Of a DNA stretch of 64,000 nucleotides, positions 36,023-45,250 are shown piece after piece. The stretch's first letter is position 1. The number at the start of each line of letters is the position of its first letter. Position numbers and translations under genes: made by a program. The notes beneath the pieces were generated by a model. It had not been told where the DNA came from. It searched no databases and was given only the letters and a program-made list of their open reading frames with translations. The DNA lies in assembly GCA_029210125.1 (NCBI GenBank), contig JARGPR010000006.1, positions 124,001 to 188,000 of the forward strand. Direction: 5' to 3'. The DNA is from Pseudomonadales bacterium. GTDB taxonomy: Bacteria; Pseudomonadota; Gammaproteobacteria; Pseudomonadales; JAHRWD01.

Positions 36023-37720
36023 ATGAGTAGTACAGGTCATAAAAAAGAGTCGTCTTTTTCCCTCTGGTGGAAGAGCGGGAACCCAATGGTTTGGGTAAAC
36101 GCTGGCGCGGTTTCTATTTGTCTAATTATGGTTTTCGGGTTGCTAGGATTAATTGCAGCTCGTGGAGGTGGCCACTTTTGGCCAAAAGATATTTTGTCGG
36201 TTGAGTACAAGACAGCTGATGGATCAGTCTCCAGGGTGATTGGTGAGTGGATCGATACCGATGTCATCTCAAGGGTTCGTTACGAAGAGTCAACCGGCGA
36301 AACTCTGCCTGAAGAAGCCCTTCAAGTCGAAAGATGGATGATTAAAGTTGGTAATCGGGATCAAACAGGTGCGGATTTTCAATGGATTCCCCGATTTAAG
36401 GTTCTGAAGGTTGACGAGCCTGTTCACGCGGTGGCCGTTGAAAGAACGGAGTGGGGTACGCTGTTCGGAGAACTGAAATCGCTTTCTGAAAATGGCGCTA
36501 CCGTAAAAACCCCGGAGGATTTGTGGGCTGAGTTTGAAGCTCGGCTTGATCGTACCATCGGTTTACGCGACGCAATTCATAGGCTTGAGAAAAAAGATAT
36601 TGGTCGAGTGAATTATCAGCTTGAAAAATTACGATTAAAGCGCCGTGGATTAGAACTGGATAAACAAGCTTCGCCTGAAAACCTTAAAGAGATCGCCGAA
36701 AAGGAAGCTGAACAGCAGCAGATATATAAGGTCATACAAGATAAATTGGCGGCGCTTTATAACCAGATTGAACGGGACTCCGCTCAATTTGAGATCGTGA
36801 ACGCAGGTAAATTGAAGACGGTTGAGATACCTCTGTCCGTAATTGTTAACGCCATCAAACCTAACATAATGGGTGTGGGGGAAAAACTACTCGAGTATTT
36901 CGTAAATCTTTATCACTTCTTTGTCGACGATCCGCGGGAAGCGAATACTGAGGGTGGTATTTTTCCGGCTATTTTCGGCACCATTATGATGGTGCTGCTT
37001 ATGACCGTTATGGTAACGCCATTTGGGGTAATCGCTGCAGTTTACTTGCGCGAATATGCTACCCAGGGCCCTATGATCCGAATGATTCGCATCGCCGTTA
37101 ACAATTTGGCAGGTGTGCCCTCGATCGTATACGGCGTATTTGGCTTAGGGTTTTTCGTATACTTCCTTGGTGGAAATATAGACGACCTGTTTTTTTCGGC
37201 AGCAAAACCAGCGCCTACTCTGGGTACTCCTGGCATCATGTGGGCGGCCCTAACACTGGCTATTATGACAGTACCTGTGGTAATTGTGTCAACTGAAGAG
37301 GGTTTAACCCGTATCCCCCGATCGATACGTGAAGGTAGTCTCGCGCTAGGTGCTACTCGTTTTGAGACGCTGCGCAAGGTTATATTGCCGATGGCTAGTC
37401 CGTCGATTATGACGGGAGTTATTTTGGCGATTGCGCGAGCCGCCGGTGAAGTTGCGCCACTGATGTTAGTGGGTGTTGTGAAACTGGCTCCAGACCTTCC
37501 AATGGATGGCAATTTCCCGTTTATTCACCTTGAGCGTAAGTTTATGCATCTGGGTTTCCATATTTACGATGTTGGCTTCCAGAGTCCTAACGTCGAAGTG
37601 GCCAGGCCATTAGTCTATGCAACCTCCTTCCTGTTGGTGCTGGTAATTATCTTCTTAAATCTCGCAGTTATCTTGATGCGTAATCGATTGCGGGAGCGAT
37701 ATCGCTCGATGGAGAACTGA
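36023..37720 (+). CDS. pstA: Phosphate ABC transporter permease PstA, long form
   Basis: A 565-residue permease beginning immediately after the pstC stop codon. The N-terminal helix (about 24-46) precedes a periplasmic insertion with a coiled-coil stretch (about 180-255, RLEKKDIGRVNYQLEKLRL and on). The permease domain follows, with GSLALGATRFETLRKVILPMASPSIMTG and ARAAGEVAPLMLVG. Together with PstC it forms the inner-membrane phosphate channel. The insertion pairs with the extra domain in PstC, as in related gammaproteobacteria. Confidence 0.92.
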   Translation: MSSTGHKKESSFSLWWKSGNPMVWVNAGAVSICLIMVFGLLGLIAARGGGHFWPKDILSVEYKTADGSVSRVIGEWIDTDVISRVRYEESTGETLPEEALQVERWMIKVGNRDQTGADFQWIPRFKVLKVDEPVHAVAVERTEWGTLFGELKSLSENGATVKTPEDLWAEFEARLDRTIGLRDAIHRLEKKDIGRVNYQLEKLRLKRRGLELDKQASPENLKEIAEKEAEQQQIYKVIQDKLAALYNQIERDSAQFEIVNAGKLKTVEIPLSVIVNAIKPNIMGVGEKLLEYFVNLYHFFVDDPREANTEGGIFPAIFGTIMMVLLMTVMVTPFGVIAAVYLREYATQGPMIRMIRIAVNNLAGVPSIVYGVFGLGFFVYFLGGNIDDLFFSAAKPAPTLGTPGIMWAALTLAIMTVPVVIVSTEEGLTRIPRSIREGSLALGATRFETLRKVILPMASPSIMTGVILAIARAAGEVAPLMLVGVVKLAPDLPMDGNFPFIHLERKFMHLGFHIYDVGFQSPNVEVARPLVYATSFLLVLVIIFLNLAVILMRNRLRERYRSMEN

Positions 37721-37767
37721 TTTAAAACCCGTTACTGATACAGTGAACACTGTAAGCATCGATATAG

Positions 37768-38646
37768 ATGAACGAACCGAGCAATAGAGCTGTTATGAAT
37801 CAAAAAGCTACCGATAAAATTTCCTCCGACGTGTCACGCACTGAAGAGCAATCTAGCCCATCTGCGATTCACGGCGTAATACCCGAGAACGAAAACGTAA
37901 AAATCGAGGTCAGGGATCTCAATCTTTTTTATGGGGAAAAACAGGCTCTTCACGGCGTCAATATGGATGTTTCGGAGAAAAAAGTAACCGCCTTTATTGG
38001 GCCAAGTGGTTGCGGGAAGTCAACACTGTTGCGTTGTTTTAACCGCATGAATGATCTTGTTGATGGGGTCAAGCTGGATGGGTCAATTTGCCTCTCTGGT
38101 CAGGATATTTTTGCACCGACGGTAGATGTGGCTGAGCTAAGGCGGCAAGTGGGTATGGTATTCCAAAAACCTAACCCTTTTCCTAAGTCGATCTACGAAA
38201 ATGTCGCTTATGGGTTAAGATTGCAGGGTGTAAATAAAAAATACATACTGGATGAACGGGTTGAGTGGGCACTTAAAAGCGCAGCTATATGGGATGAGGT
38301 AAAAGATCGCCTCGATGATAATGCTATGGGCCTGTCGGGCGGGCAGCAACAGAGGTTGGTAATTGCAAGGGCTATTGCGATAAAACCAGAGGTGCTATTA
38401 CTGGACGAACCCGCCTCTGCGCTTGATCCGATATCGACGTTAAAAATTGAGGAGCTAATTTACGAATTGAAATCAGACTATACGATTTTGATCGTAACCC
38501 ACAATATGCAACAGGCGGCGCGGGTTTCAGATTACACTGCCTTTATGTATATGGGTGATCTGGTAGAGTTTGGTTCTACTGATCGGTTATTTACCAACCC
38601 AACAGAAAAGCAAACAGAAGACTATATTACTGGCCGATACGGTTAG
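37768..38646 (+). CDS. pstB: Phosphate ABC transporter ATPase PstB
   Basis: A 292-residue ATPase. Walker A is GPSGCGKST, the signature [14 protein letters not shown], Walker [14 protein letters not shown], and the switch His is in [14 protein letters not shown]. An N-terminal extension of about 45 polar residues precedes the ABC domain; an in-frame ATG at 37795 is an alternative start. It lies 47 bases after pstA and powers phosphate uptake. Confidence 0.95.
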   Translation: MNEPSNRAVMNQKATDKISSDVSRTEEQSSPSAIHGVIPENENVKIEVRDLNLFYGEKQALHGVNMDVSEKKVTAFIGPSGCGKSTLLRCFNRMNDLVDGVKLDGSICLSGQDIFAPTVDVAELRRQVGMVFQKPNPFPKSIYENVAYGLRLQGVNKKYILDERVEWALKSAAIWDEVKDRLDDNAMGLSGGQQQRLVIARAIAIKPEVLLLDEPASALDPISTLKIEELIYELKSDYTILIVTHNMQQAARVSDYTAFMYMGDLVEFGSTDRLFTNPTEKQTEDYITGRYG

Positions 38647-38750
38647 GTAAGAACAAAAAAAGCGCCTTGATTGGGTGCAACTGCTTTCTTAGTAGTTTAC
38701 AACTGGTAGTTTAATACAGGTTAAAAAAGGGCGGTGGAGCCCCTGCGGTT

Positions 38751-39449
38751 ATGGATCACTCTCACATTTCTGAACAATTCAATCACGATCTCGAGTCCGT
38801 GCAAACCCAGGTGTTAGCAATGGGGGGTATGGTTGAAACGCAGCTCAGAGATGCCTGCGAGGTGCTTGCCCACGGAACCGATACGCTTGCTGAGGCGGTT
38901 CTTGAAAAAGAGATCCAGGTAAATAAAATGGAAATTGAGATTGACGAGCTTTGCACTCAGGTGATTGCCCGCCGGCAACCCACAGCGAGTGATTTAAGGC
39001 TGGTGACTGGAACCATTAAAACCATTACCGATTTGGAGCGAATTGGTGACGAGGCTGAGAAAATTGCTCGCCTTGGCATGGAAAACATTCGACTGGAACA
39101 CCCTGCCAACCGTTACCCCGAAGTGCGACACCTTGGAAATCATGTGCGTGTGATGTTACACGATGCGCTGGATGCCTATGCACGAATGGATGCTGACGCG
39201 GCATTTAAGGTGCTGCAGGAAGACGACCAGGTTGATGAAGAGTACGAAGCGATCTTACGGCAGTTAATCACCTTGATGATGGAGGATCCCAGGGCCATTC
39301 GGCGCGCGTTGAACACTATGTGGTCGGTTCGAGCCATGGAACGTATAGGCGATCATGCAACAAATATTTGTGAGTACATCATCTATTACGTCAAGGGGAA
39401 GGATGTTCGTCACGGTAGCCTCGAGCAAACGTTGGACGCGCTTGAGTAA
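38751..39449 (+). CDS. phoU: Phosphate signalling protein PhoU
   Basis: A 232-residue all-helical protein of two repeated three-helix units. Each unit carries an acidic metal-binding motif, seen as TDLERIGDEAEKIA (about 90-103) and ERIGDHATNICEY (about 201-213). PhoU links the Pst transporter to PhoR/PhoB control. It is the last pst gene, 104 bases after pstB. pgi starts five bases downstream, so the two may be transcribed together. Confidence 0.95.
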   Translation: MDHSHISEQFNHDLESVQTQVLAMGGMVETQLRDACEVLAHGTDTLAEAVLEKEIQVNKMEIEIDELCTQVIARRQPTASDLRLVTGTIKTITDLERIGDEAEKIARLGMENIRLEHPANRYPEVRHLGNHVRVMLHDALDAYARMDADAAFKVLQEDDQVDEEYEAILRQLITLMMEDPRAIRRALNTMWSVRAMERIGDHATNICEYIIYYVKGKDVRHGSLEQTLDALE

Positions 39450-39454
39450 TTTCG

Positions 39455-41122
39455 ATGTTATTAAACACAGATAGTGTTAAGCCCTCTATCCCTGAAAATT
39501 CCTGCAACCCTCTGTGGCAGCAGCTGGTTGAGCACAAAAAAGATTTTTCCAATACCTCTATAGCGCAGCTTTTCGAGCAAGACTCTGATAGAACCGAGCA
39601 GTTCAGCCTAAAAAGCAGTGGACTGTTGTTGGATTATTCAAAAAACCTCATCACCGAACAGACTCGCCGATTGTTGACTGACCTGGCTCGACAAGCAGGC
39701 CTGCAAACGGCTATTGAGTCTATGTTTCGCGGTGATGTAATTAATCAAACTGAAGGCCGTTCTGTGCTTCATGTAGCGCTGCGTGGTGGTTTTCAAGATA
39801 ACCCCAAAATAGCGGTTAATACTGATATTCAAAATGTTCAGGATGATATTCGAAAGTTTGTGGAGCAGATCGAGAGTCATCAATGGCGTGGTTATAGCGG
39901 TTTACCGATTACTGATATTGTAAATATCGGTGTAGGTGGCTCAGATCTTGGCCCTCGAATGGTTTATGAGGCGTTAAGCCCGTATCAAAACCCTACGATT
40001 AATATCCATTTCCTGGCCAATATAGACGGCAGTGATTTTACGAATACTGTTCATGGGCTGTCGCCTGAAACCACACTTTTTATTATCGCTTCAAAAAGTT
40101 TTTCCACCCTCGAAACTAGAAAAAACGCAGAGGCTGCCAGGTCATGGTTTATACAGCAGGGTGGCACTGAGCCTGATCTCGCAAAACACTTTGTCGCGGT
40201 CAGTAGTAATGTAGATGCGGCGGTGGAATTTGGTATTGCCCAGGATCAAGTATTTCCTATGTGGGAATGGGTGGGTGGCCGATACTCATTATGGTCCGCA
40301 ATTGGTCTACCTCTCGCGTTAGGTTTGGGTTACGAAAACTTCAAAGCACTCTGTGGTGGCGCCCATCAAATGGACCAGCATTTTTTGACGGCTGATTTCG
40401 AGCAAAATATGCCTGTCTTATTAGCAATGCTTGAGATTTGGTATCAAAACTACTTTGGTGCCCATACCCATGCAGTGATTCCCTACGACCATAATTTGAG
40501 ACATTTGCCGGAATTTCTGCAGCAGCTTGATATGGAAAGCAACGGTAAATCTATCGGTCGATCAGGACAGTCGATAACATATAATACCGGAGCGGTTGTC
40601 TGGGGTGGTAGCGGGACAATTGGCCAACACTCATTCCACCAATTGCTACACCAGGGTACCCAACTGATCCCGGTTGATTTTATTGTGCCTTTGAGATCCC
40701 ACAATCCGGTGGCTGATCACCACAGCCATCTCGTTTCAAATGCTCTAGCTCAAAGCCGCGCATTAATGCAAGGCAAGACTCTCGAAGAAGTTCGATCTGA
40801 AATGAAGGGGCAGGGACTGGACTCAGGTGAAATTGATAGGCTCGCTCCTCATAAAGTTGTTCCTGGCAACCGACCCAATAACATGCTACTTATGAACTAC
40901 CTTGAGCCAAGTTCGCTCGGTGCATTAATAGCGCTGTATGAGCAAAAGGTATACGTGCAAAGCGTAGTTTGGGATATCAACGCTTTTGATCAATGGGGCG
41001 TTGAACTGGGGAAACAACTCAGTCAGACTATCCACCCTCAATTAGTTGATCCGGATCTGGTGCCTGATTTTGATAGTTCGACAAATAGGCTGATCGAGCT
41101 TTTTAAAAAGGGTAAGATCTAG
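39455..41122 (+). CDS. pgi: Glucose-6-phosphate isomerase
   Basis: A 555-residue isomerase interconverting glucose 6-phosphate and fructose 6-phosphate, of normal length (E. coli 549). VNIGVGGSDLGPRMVYEAL, WVGGRYSLWSAIGLPLAL (phosphate-binding and family signature) and the catalytic Glu/His region GSGTIGQHSFHQLLHQG are present. It starts five bases after phoU and may be read from the pst transcript. A weak ribosome binding site (TTGAG) lies within the phoU stop region. Confidence 0.95.
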   Translation: MLLNTDSVKPSIPENSCNPLWQQLVEHKKDFSNTSIAQLFEQDSDRTEQFSLKSSGLLLDYSKNLITEQTRRLLTDLARQAGLQTAIESMFRGDVINQTEGRSVLHVALRGGFQDNPKIAVNTDIQNVQDDIRKFVEQIESHQWRGYSGLPITDIVNIGVGGSDLGPRMVYEALSPYQNPTINIHFLANIDGSDFTNTVHGLSPETTLFIIASKSFSTLETRKNAEAARSWFIQQGGTEPDLAKHFVAVSSNVDAAVEFGIAQDQVFPMWEWVGGRYSLWSAIGLPLALGLGYENFKALCGGAHQMDQHFLTADFEQNMPVLLAMLEIWYQNYFGAHTHAVIPYDHNLRHLPEFLQQLDMESNGKSIGRSGQSITYNTGAVVWGGSGTIGQHSFHQLLHQGTQLIPVDFIVPLRSHNPVADHHSHLVSNALAQSRALMQGKTLEEVRSEMKGQGLDSGEIDRLAPHKVVPGNRPNNMLLMNYLEPSSLGALIALYEQKVYVQSVVWDINAFDQWGVELGKQLSQTIHPQLVDPDLVPDFDSSTNRLIELFKKGKI

Positions 41123-41221
41123 CTCGCTGTTCTGTAGTGCCAGGCCCTCCTTCGTAGCTTTCCGCCCTGTTTATCTTTTCGATAAAATCCTGGCTTTCTT
41201 CAAATATCTGTAGTGTTAAAT

Positions 41222-42712
41222 ATGCCTGAACTTCGTAATATCTTTATTGCTTTCGCTTGTTTGATGGGTGGCGTTATTGCGGCGAATGGTAATGCCGCAC
41301 CCTGGACCCCAACGGAAGATTTGCGCCTGCGGGTAGAATTACAGCGTGTAACCGATGCAGGCTTAATTCAAATCCCGTTAACTAGTTGGCCGATCCCCTG
41401 GGCAGATATCGAATATGCCCTAAATCATCAATCTGACGATATGATTCAACCCGAACTGGAAAAATCCTTACAATCCTCATTAAATTATATACGTAAGGAG
41501 CTGGCCAAAAATTATAAGATTGGTGGCGAGAGTGCTTTACGCAACACTACCTATGAGGCATCCGTAGCGAATACGTCTAGCTTATTTAATTCGTTTGGTC
41601 ACGCGGTTGAGCAGGAAGCGATTGTGGCACTTGGAACGGAGTGGAACGGTGAAATACTTAGCGCAGGTATTGAGATTCAATACGCATCGAATCCTATTGA
41701 CGAAAGGAACTGGCGATTTGATGGTTCTTATGTTGCAGCCAGGCTGGGTAATTGGAATCTTGCAGTGGGTGCTACTGAACGTTGGTGGGGGCCAGGTTGG
41801 CAGTCTAGTTTAATCTTGTCAAATAACCCACGGCCTGTGCCGGCAATATCTTTTAGTCGCGCCGTGTCCCATGCCCCAAAGTCGAAATGGTTACACTGGA
41901 TTGGCCCTTGGCATCTAATCTCTTTTATTGGTCAGTTAGAGCAGGATCGCTTTATTCCCGAGGCGAAATTATTTGGAATGAGGTTTAGCTTTAAACCTTT
42001 CCCAAATTTTGAGTTTGGTTTTTCCCGAACTGCTCAGTTTGGCGGAGTAGGGCGCTCCCAAACTCTAGGCGATCTGGGTAGAGTATTTATAGGTAAGGAT
42101 GAAAACCAGGCGGGAGGACCCGGTAATCAATTAGGCGGGTTCGATGCACGATTTTCATGGATGGTTTTCGAGACCTCTGGGGCATTGTATGGGCAACTAA
42201 TTGGCGAAGACGAAGCTGGGTTTTTACCCTCAAAATATATTTTTTTGGCTGGTTTAGAGCTTTCAGGGGTACCGATTAATCGAAGCTATCTAAGTCTATT
42301 TTTTGAGTACTCAGATACATTGTCGGGCCGGATTGTAAATGATGAAAGGCCCAATACAGCTTATGGACACTCGGTCTACAGGAGTGGCTACCATTATCGC
42401 AGTCGCCCAATTGGCAGCTCATTCGACAACGATTCAAGGAGCATTACATTGGGAGCAATGCTTGTTAATAACGAAGGGGGGCTATGGAAAGTGGCCATTA
42501 GCCAGCTCGACCTGAATACAGATGGAATTACCGCTAGTAACCAGATATCAAAAAAACACCACAAACTGCAGCACTTTGTGCTGAATCATCAGCGCACGAT
42601 AAATTTTACAACGCTTAACCTTGGAATTGAGTGGAGTTCATCAATCCCCGATACCAACTTAGCGGATACAGATCGTTTTGGCGTGTATGCAAGTCTTGGG
42701 TACAGAATTTAA
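41222..42712 (+). CDS. Wzi-like capsule assembly outer-membrane protein
   Basis: A 496-residue exported protein from ATG 41222. Signal peptide at about residues 1-26 (ending NGNAAP). The opening PWTPTEDLRLRVELQRVTDAGLI, the AVGATERWWGPGWQSSLILSNNPRPVPAIS block (about 180-210) and amphipathic strands to the end are typical of Wzi-family barrels, which anchor capsular polysaccharide at the cell surface. It is not next to the polysaccharide genes at 55.7-60.7 kb. It ends 13 bases from the converging lexA gene with no visible terminator. Confidence 0.85.
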   Translation: MPELRNIFIAFACLMGGVIAANGNAAPWTPTEDLRLRVELQRVTDAGLIQIPLTSWPIPWADIEYALNHQSDDMIQPELEKSLQSSLNYIRKELAKNYKIGGESALRNTTYEASVANTSSLFNSFGHAVEQEAIVALGTEWNGEILSAGIEIQYASNPIDERNWRFDGSYVAARLGNWNLAVGATERWWGPGWQSSLILSNNPRPVPAISFSRAVSHAPKSKWLHWIGPWHLISFIGQLEQDRFIPEAKLFGMRFSFKPFPNFEFGFSRTAQFGGVGRSQTLGDLGRVFIGKDENQAGGPGNQLGGFDARFSWMVFETSGALYGQLIGEDEAGFLPSKYIFLAGLELSGVPINRSYLSLFFEYSDTLSGRIVNDERPNTAYGHSVYRSGYHYRSRPIGSSFDNDSRSITLGAMLVNNEGGLWKVAISQLDLNTDGITASNQISKKHHKLQHFVLNHQRTINFTTLNLGIEWSSSIPDTNLADTDRFGVYASLGYRI

Positions 42713-42725
42713 TCGTTAAATTAAG

Positions 42726-43364
42726 CTAATGAGTTTGAATACGGTTCCTTATAATGCCAACCACGACACCTTCTATACATAGCTCCTGATGTTCGAGGTC
42801 GACAGAAATGGTGTCGAACTCTGGGTTTTCAGGGTCTAGGTAAACGGTATGACCGCTCTGACGGAATCTCTTTACCGTAACCTCATCATCAATTCGCGCA
42901 ACCACTATCTGTCGATTAAATACGTCGATACGACGTTGAATTGCAAGTAGATCGCCATCCAAAATACCTGCATCACGCATACTCATTCCCTGAACACGAA
43001 GTAAGTAATCGGCTTTATCACTAAACATATCCTTATTAATCGAGATATTGGATTCAATGTTTTCCTGAGCAAGAATTGGAGCACCAGCCGCAACAGTACC
43101 GACGATGGGTAAACTTTCGAATTCATTATCGGCATATTTTTGGTTGCCTGTTTTCGTTAGCAACCGGATACCCCGCGAGGCCTTTGCTTCCAGCTCAATG
43201 GCACCCTTTTTTTGCAATGCTTGAAGGTGCCCTCGCACTGTATTGGTTGAGTTGACACCGATAGCGCTAGTAATCTCGGCAACAGTCGGCGGGTACCCCT
43301 GGGTTTCCAGATGAGTGGAGATGATATCTAAAATTTCCTGTTGACGCGGAGTAAGTGATTTCAT
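42726..43364 (-). CDS. lexA: LexA repressor
   Basis: A 212-residue SOS repressor. Winged helix-turn-helix at about 1-69 (LTPRQQEILDII, GYPPTVAEI). The self-cleavage site is Ala93-Gly94 in VAAGAP, with catalytic Ser128 (QGMSMRD) and Lys165 (EVTVKRF). The start is preceded by a weak ribosome binding site. I did not find the gammaproteobacterial operator CTG-N10-CAG in the 290 bases upstream; the closest element lies near 43434-43450 and misses the CAG half. Confidence 0.95.
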   Translation of the reverse strand: MKSLTPRQQEILDIISTHLETQGYPPTVAEITSAIGVNSTNTVRGHLQALQKKGAIELEAKASRGIRLLTKTGNQKYADNEFESLPIVGTVAAGAPILAQENIESNISINKDMFSDKADYLLRVQGMSMRDAGILDGDLLAIQRRIDVFNRQIVVARIDDEVTVKRFRQSGHTVYLDPENPEFDTISVDLEHQELCIEGVVVGIIRNRIQTH

Positions 43365-43655
43365 GGGAGTGCTGCCTCGCCTAGAATGGTTGAAGTTAAT
43401 GATTCTATTAGCAGTGTCTATTTAGGCAGTATACTGGTAATTACTGCTCTGGCAACATTTCTCTTGCTGGTGATAGATTTTAAGTGCGGCCAAGTGATTG
43501 CGCCATCGCAGAAGTAGGTGTATAAAAACCAACTAAACACTGCGTATTAGATCTGCTCGATAGACCGATCACGGTTTTCTTCCATGTTTTGACGTTTAGG
43601 TTTTGGCATTTAGACCGTGTTGAAGTGCTAACAATAATAAAAAATGGGCTGAGTT

Positions 43656-44861
43656 ATGGGTAGAAATATCGTTATCGTCGATGACGACGTTCAGGCATCG
43701 CTACTTCTGCAGGTCATGCTACAGGTTTTAGGTTGTAATAGTATTGTATTCAACCGGGCGCATGATTTTCTTTTGCACACACTCAACGAAGACGATGTGG
43801 TCTTACTTGATTTAGTCATGCCCGAATTAGACGGGATTGAAGTGTTGCGAAGGCTAGCAAAACTCAATTGTCGTTCCAAATTAATTCTATTGAGTGGGTA
43901 TGACAAATCCATCTTACACTCGGCGGAGAAGTTAGGCCGTGCACATGAGCTTCGAGTTATAGCGAGCCTAAGTAAGCCTTTTCAAATGAGGGACCTGCAG
44001 CGCGTGCTTTCTTTTGGGGAGCAATCGATTGACTCTGAGCAGGCTGGCAAAGCAGAGGTTTTTCCGCTATTTACCGCTGATCAACTTAGATTTGCTTTAT
44101 TTAATCAGCAAATCGAACTTCACTATCAGCCTCAAATAGATCTATCAGATGGTTCCTTAATTGGTGTTGAGGCGCTTGCGCGTTGGAATCACCCCGATTT
44201 TGGTTTGCTTATGCCGGCCCAATTCATTGGGCTTGCGGAGCAAAGCGAGCTGATGATTGCGTTTACCACCGAGGTGGTAAAACAGGCAATTGATCAGAGT
44301 CGAAGCTGGAGTGCCGAAAGTTTTAATCCTAGAATGTCGGTCAATATATCCGCGGATAATATTATTAGCCTTGCGCTCCCGGAGCAGCTAAACCAAGTGC
44401 TTATCAGTAAAGAGATGGCCGGAATGAATCTAATGTTGGAGGTGACTGAGAGCACACTAATGGGTGAATTGCTGACTTCACTTGACACTCTCACCAGATT
44501 GCGGATGAAGGGTTTTGGGCTTTCGATTGATGATTTTGGTACAGGTTATTCCTCGCTTTCTCAACTGCACCGAGTACCCTTTTGTGAGCTTAAGATCGAT
44601 CAAAGCTTTGTTCAGACAATGGAATATGATGCGGATTCCAAAGCTATTGTTAAAACCTGCATTAGGCTTGGCCATGAATTAGGAATGGAGGTTGTAGCCG
44701 AAGGAGTGGAAAACGAAATAGTCCTGTCGATCCTGTCTGATCTCAATTGTGATGTAGCTCAGGGGTATTTGTTCGCCAAGGCAATGCCGGCCGATGAGCT
44801 TTTAAAGTGGAGTATGCTAGGATACTCGGAAAGCCTAATTGCACAGCATTGTGCCGCGTAA
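43656..44861 (+). CDS. Response regulator with EAL domain (RocR-like)
   Basis: A 401-residue protein. A receiver domain (about 3-125) has phospho-acceptor Asp52 (LLDLVMPELDG), acidic pair DDD (9-11) and Lys in SLSKPF. An EAL domain (about 145-390) has GVEALARW, Asn in SVNISADN, Glu in EVTEST, IDDFGTGYSS, KIDQSF, VVAEGVEN and AQGYLFAK. All c-di-GMP phosphodiesterase residues are present, so it is probably active and controlled by phosphorylation. The partner kinase is not in this window. The leader has the TAACAATAATAAAAA element, nearly identical to that of the SDR gene at 20621. Confidence 0.9.
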   Translation: MGRNIVIVDDDVQASLLLQVMLQVLGCNSIVFNRAHDFLLHTLNEDDVVLLDLVMPELDGIEVLRRLAKLNCRSKLILLSGYDKSILHSAEKLGRAHELRVIASLSKPFQMRDLQRVLSFGEQSIDSEQAGKAEVFPLFTADQLRFALFNQQIELHYQPQIDLSDGSLIGVEALARWNHPDFGLLMPAQFIGLAEQSELMIAFTTEVVKQAIDQSRSWSAESFNPRMSVNISADNIISLALPEQLNQVLISKEMAGMNLMLEVTESTLMGELLTSLDTLTRLRMKGFGLSIDDFGTGYSSLSQLHRVPFCELKIDQSFVQTMEYDADSKAIVKTCIRLGHELGMEVVAEGVENEIVLSILSDLNCDVAQGYLFAKAMPADELLKWSMLGYSESLIAQHCAA

Positions 44862-44955
44862 AACCGATTCTATAGTAACCTCAGCCCTATGATTCACTCC
44901 AGGTTATAGCTGATAAACTTAATGCTTAATTTGCGCAGTTACCACTCTGATACCA

Positions 44956-45189
44956 TTGCATCTGAAACGTGGGCACGCCACGATAACGGCGAGTAATTCT
45001 CCTAGTTTGAATCGAATAGAAAAATTAAGTCAGTTTCAAAAGCAGCTTGTGGATAAAAAATTCATTGAATATAGCAATGGCCTGATTACCTCTGAGCAGT
45101 TCCGGTGTTTTCTTGTTGAGTGGCTAACGGATCATATATCCAGCTTCGACCCGCAGGTCGTATCCTATATTAATGAGCACAGTTCTTGA
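44956..45189 (+). CDS. Small protein with hemerythrin-like C-terminal helices
   Basis: A 77-residue frame starting at TTG 44956. The C-terminal two thirds (YSNGLITSEQFRCFLVEW...DHISSFDPQVVSYI) looks like the last two helices of a bacteriohemerythrin, including the HxxxxD iron motif (HISSFD). The first helices and other iron ligands are missing, and only 94 bases separate it from the upstream gene. It could be a truncated hemerythrin, a remnant, or an unrelated helical protein. No good ribosome binding site. Confidence 0.35.
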   Translation: MHLKRGHATITASNSPSLNRIEKLSQFQKQLVDKKFIEYSNGLITSEQFRCFLVEWLTDHISSFDPQVVSYINEHSS

Positions 45190-45250
45190 AAAGCATAGTA
45201 CCCAGGCTCAACAACCCATAGCAGATATGACATTCCCTAAACCGTAATCG

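Noticed and set aside
43434-43449. Possible LexA operator upstream of lexA
   Set aside because: The left half CTG is present, but the right half reads CTC instead of CAG at the required ten-base spacing, so it was not called as an SOS box.
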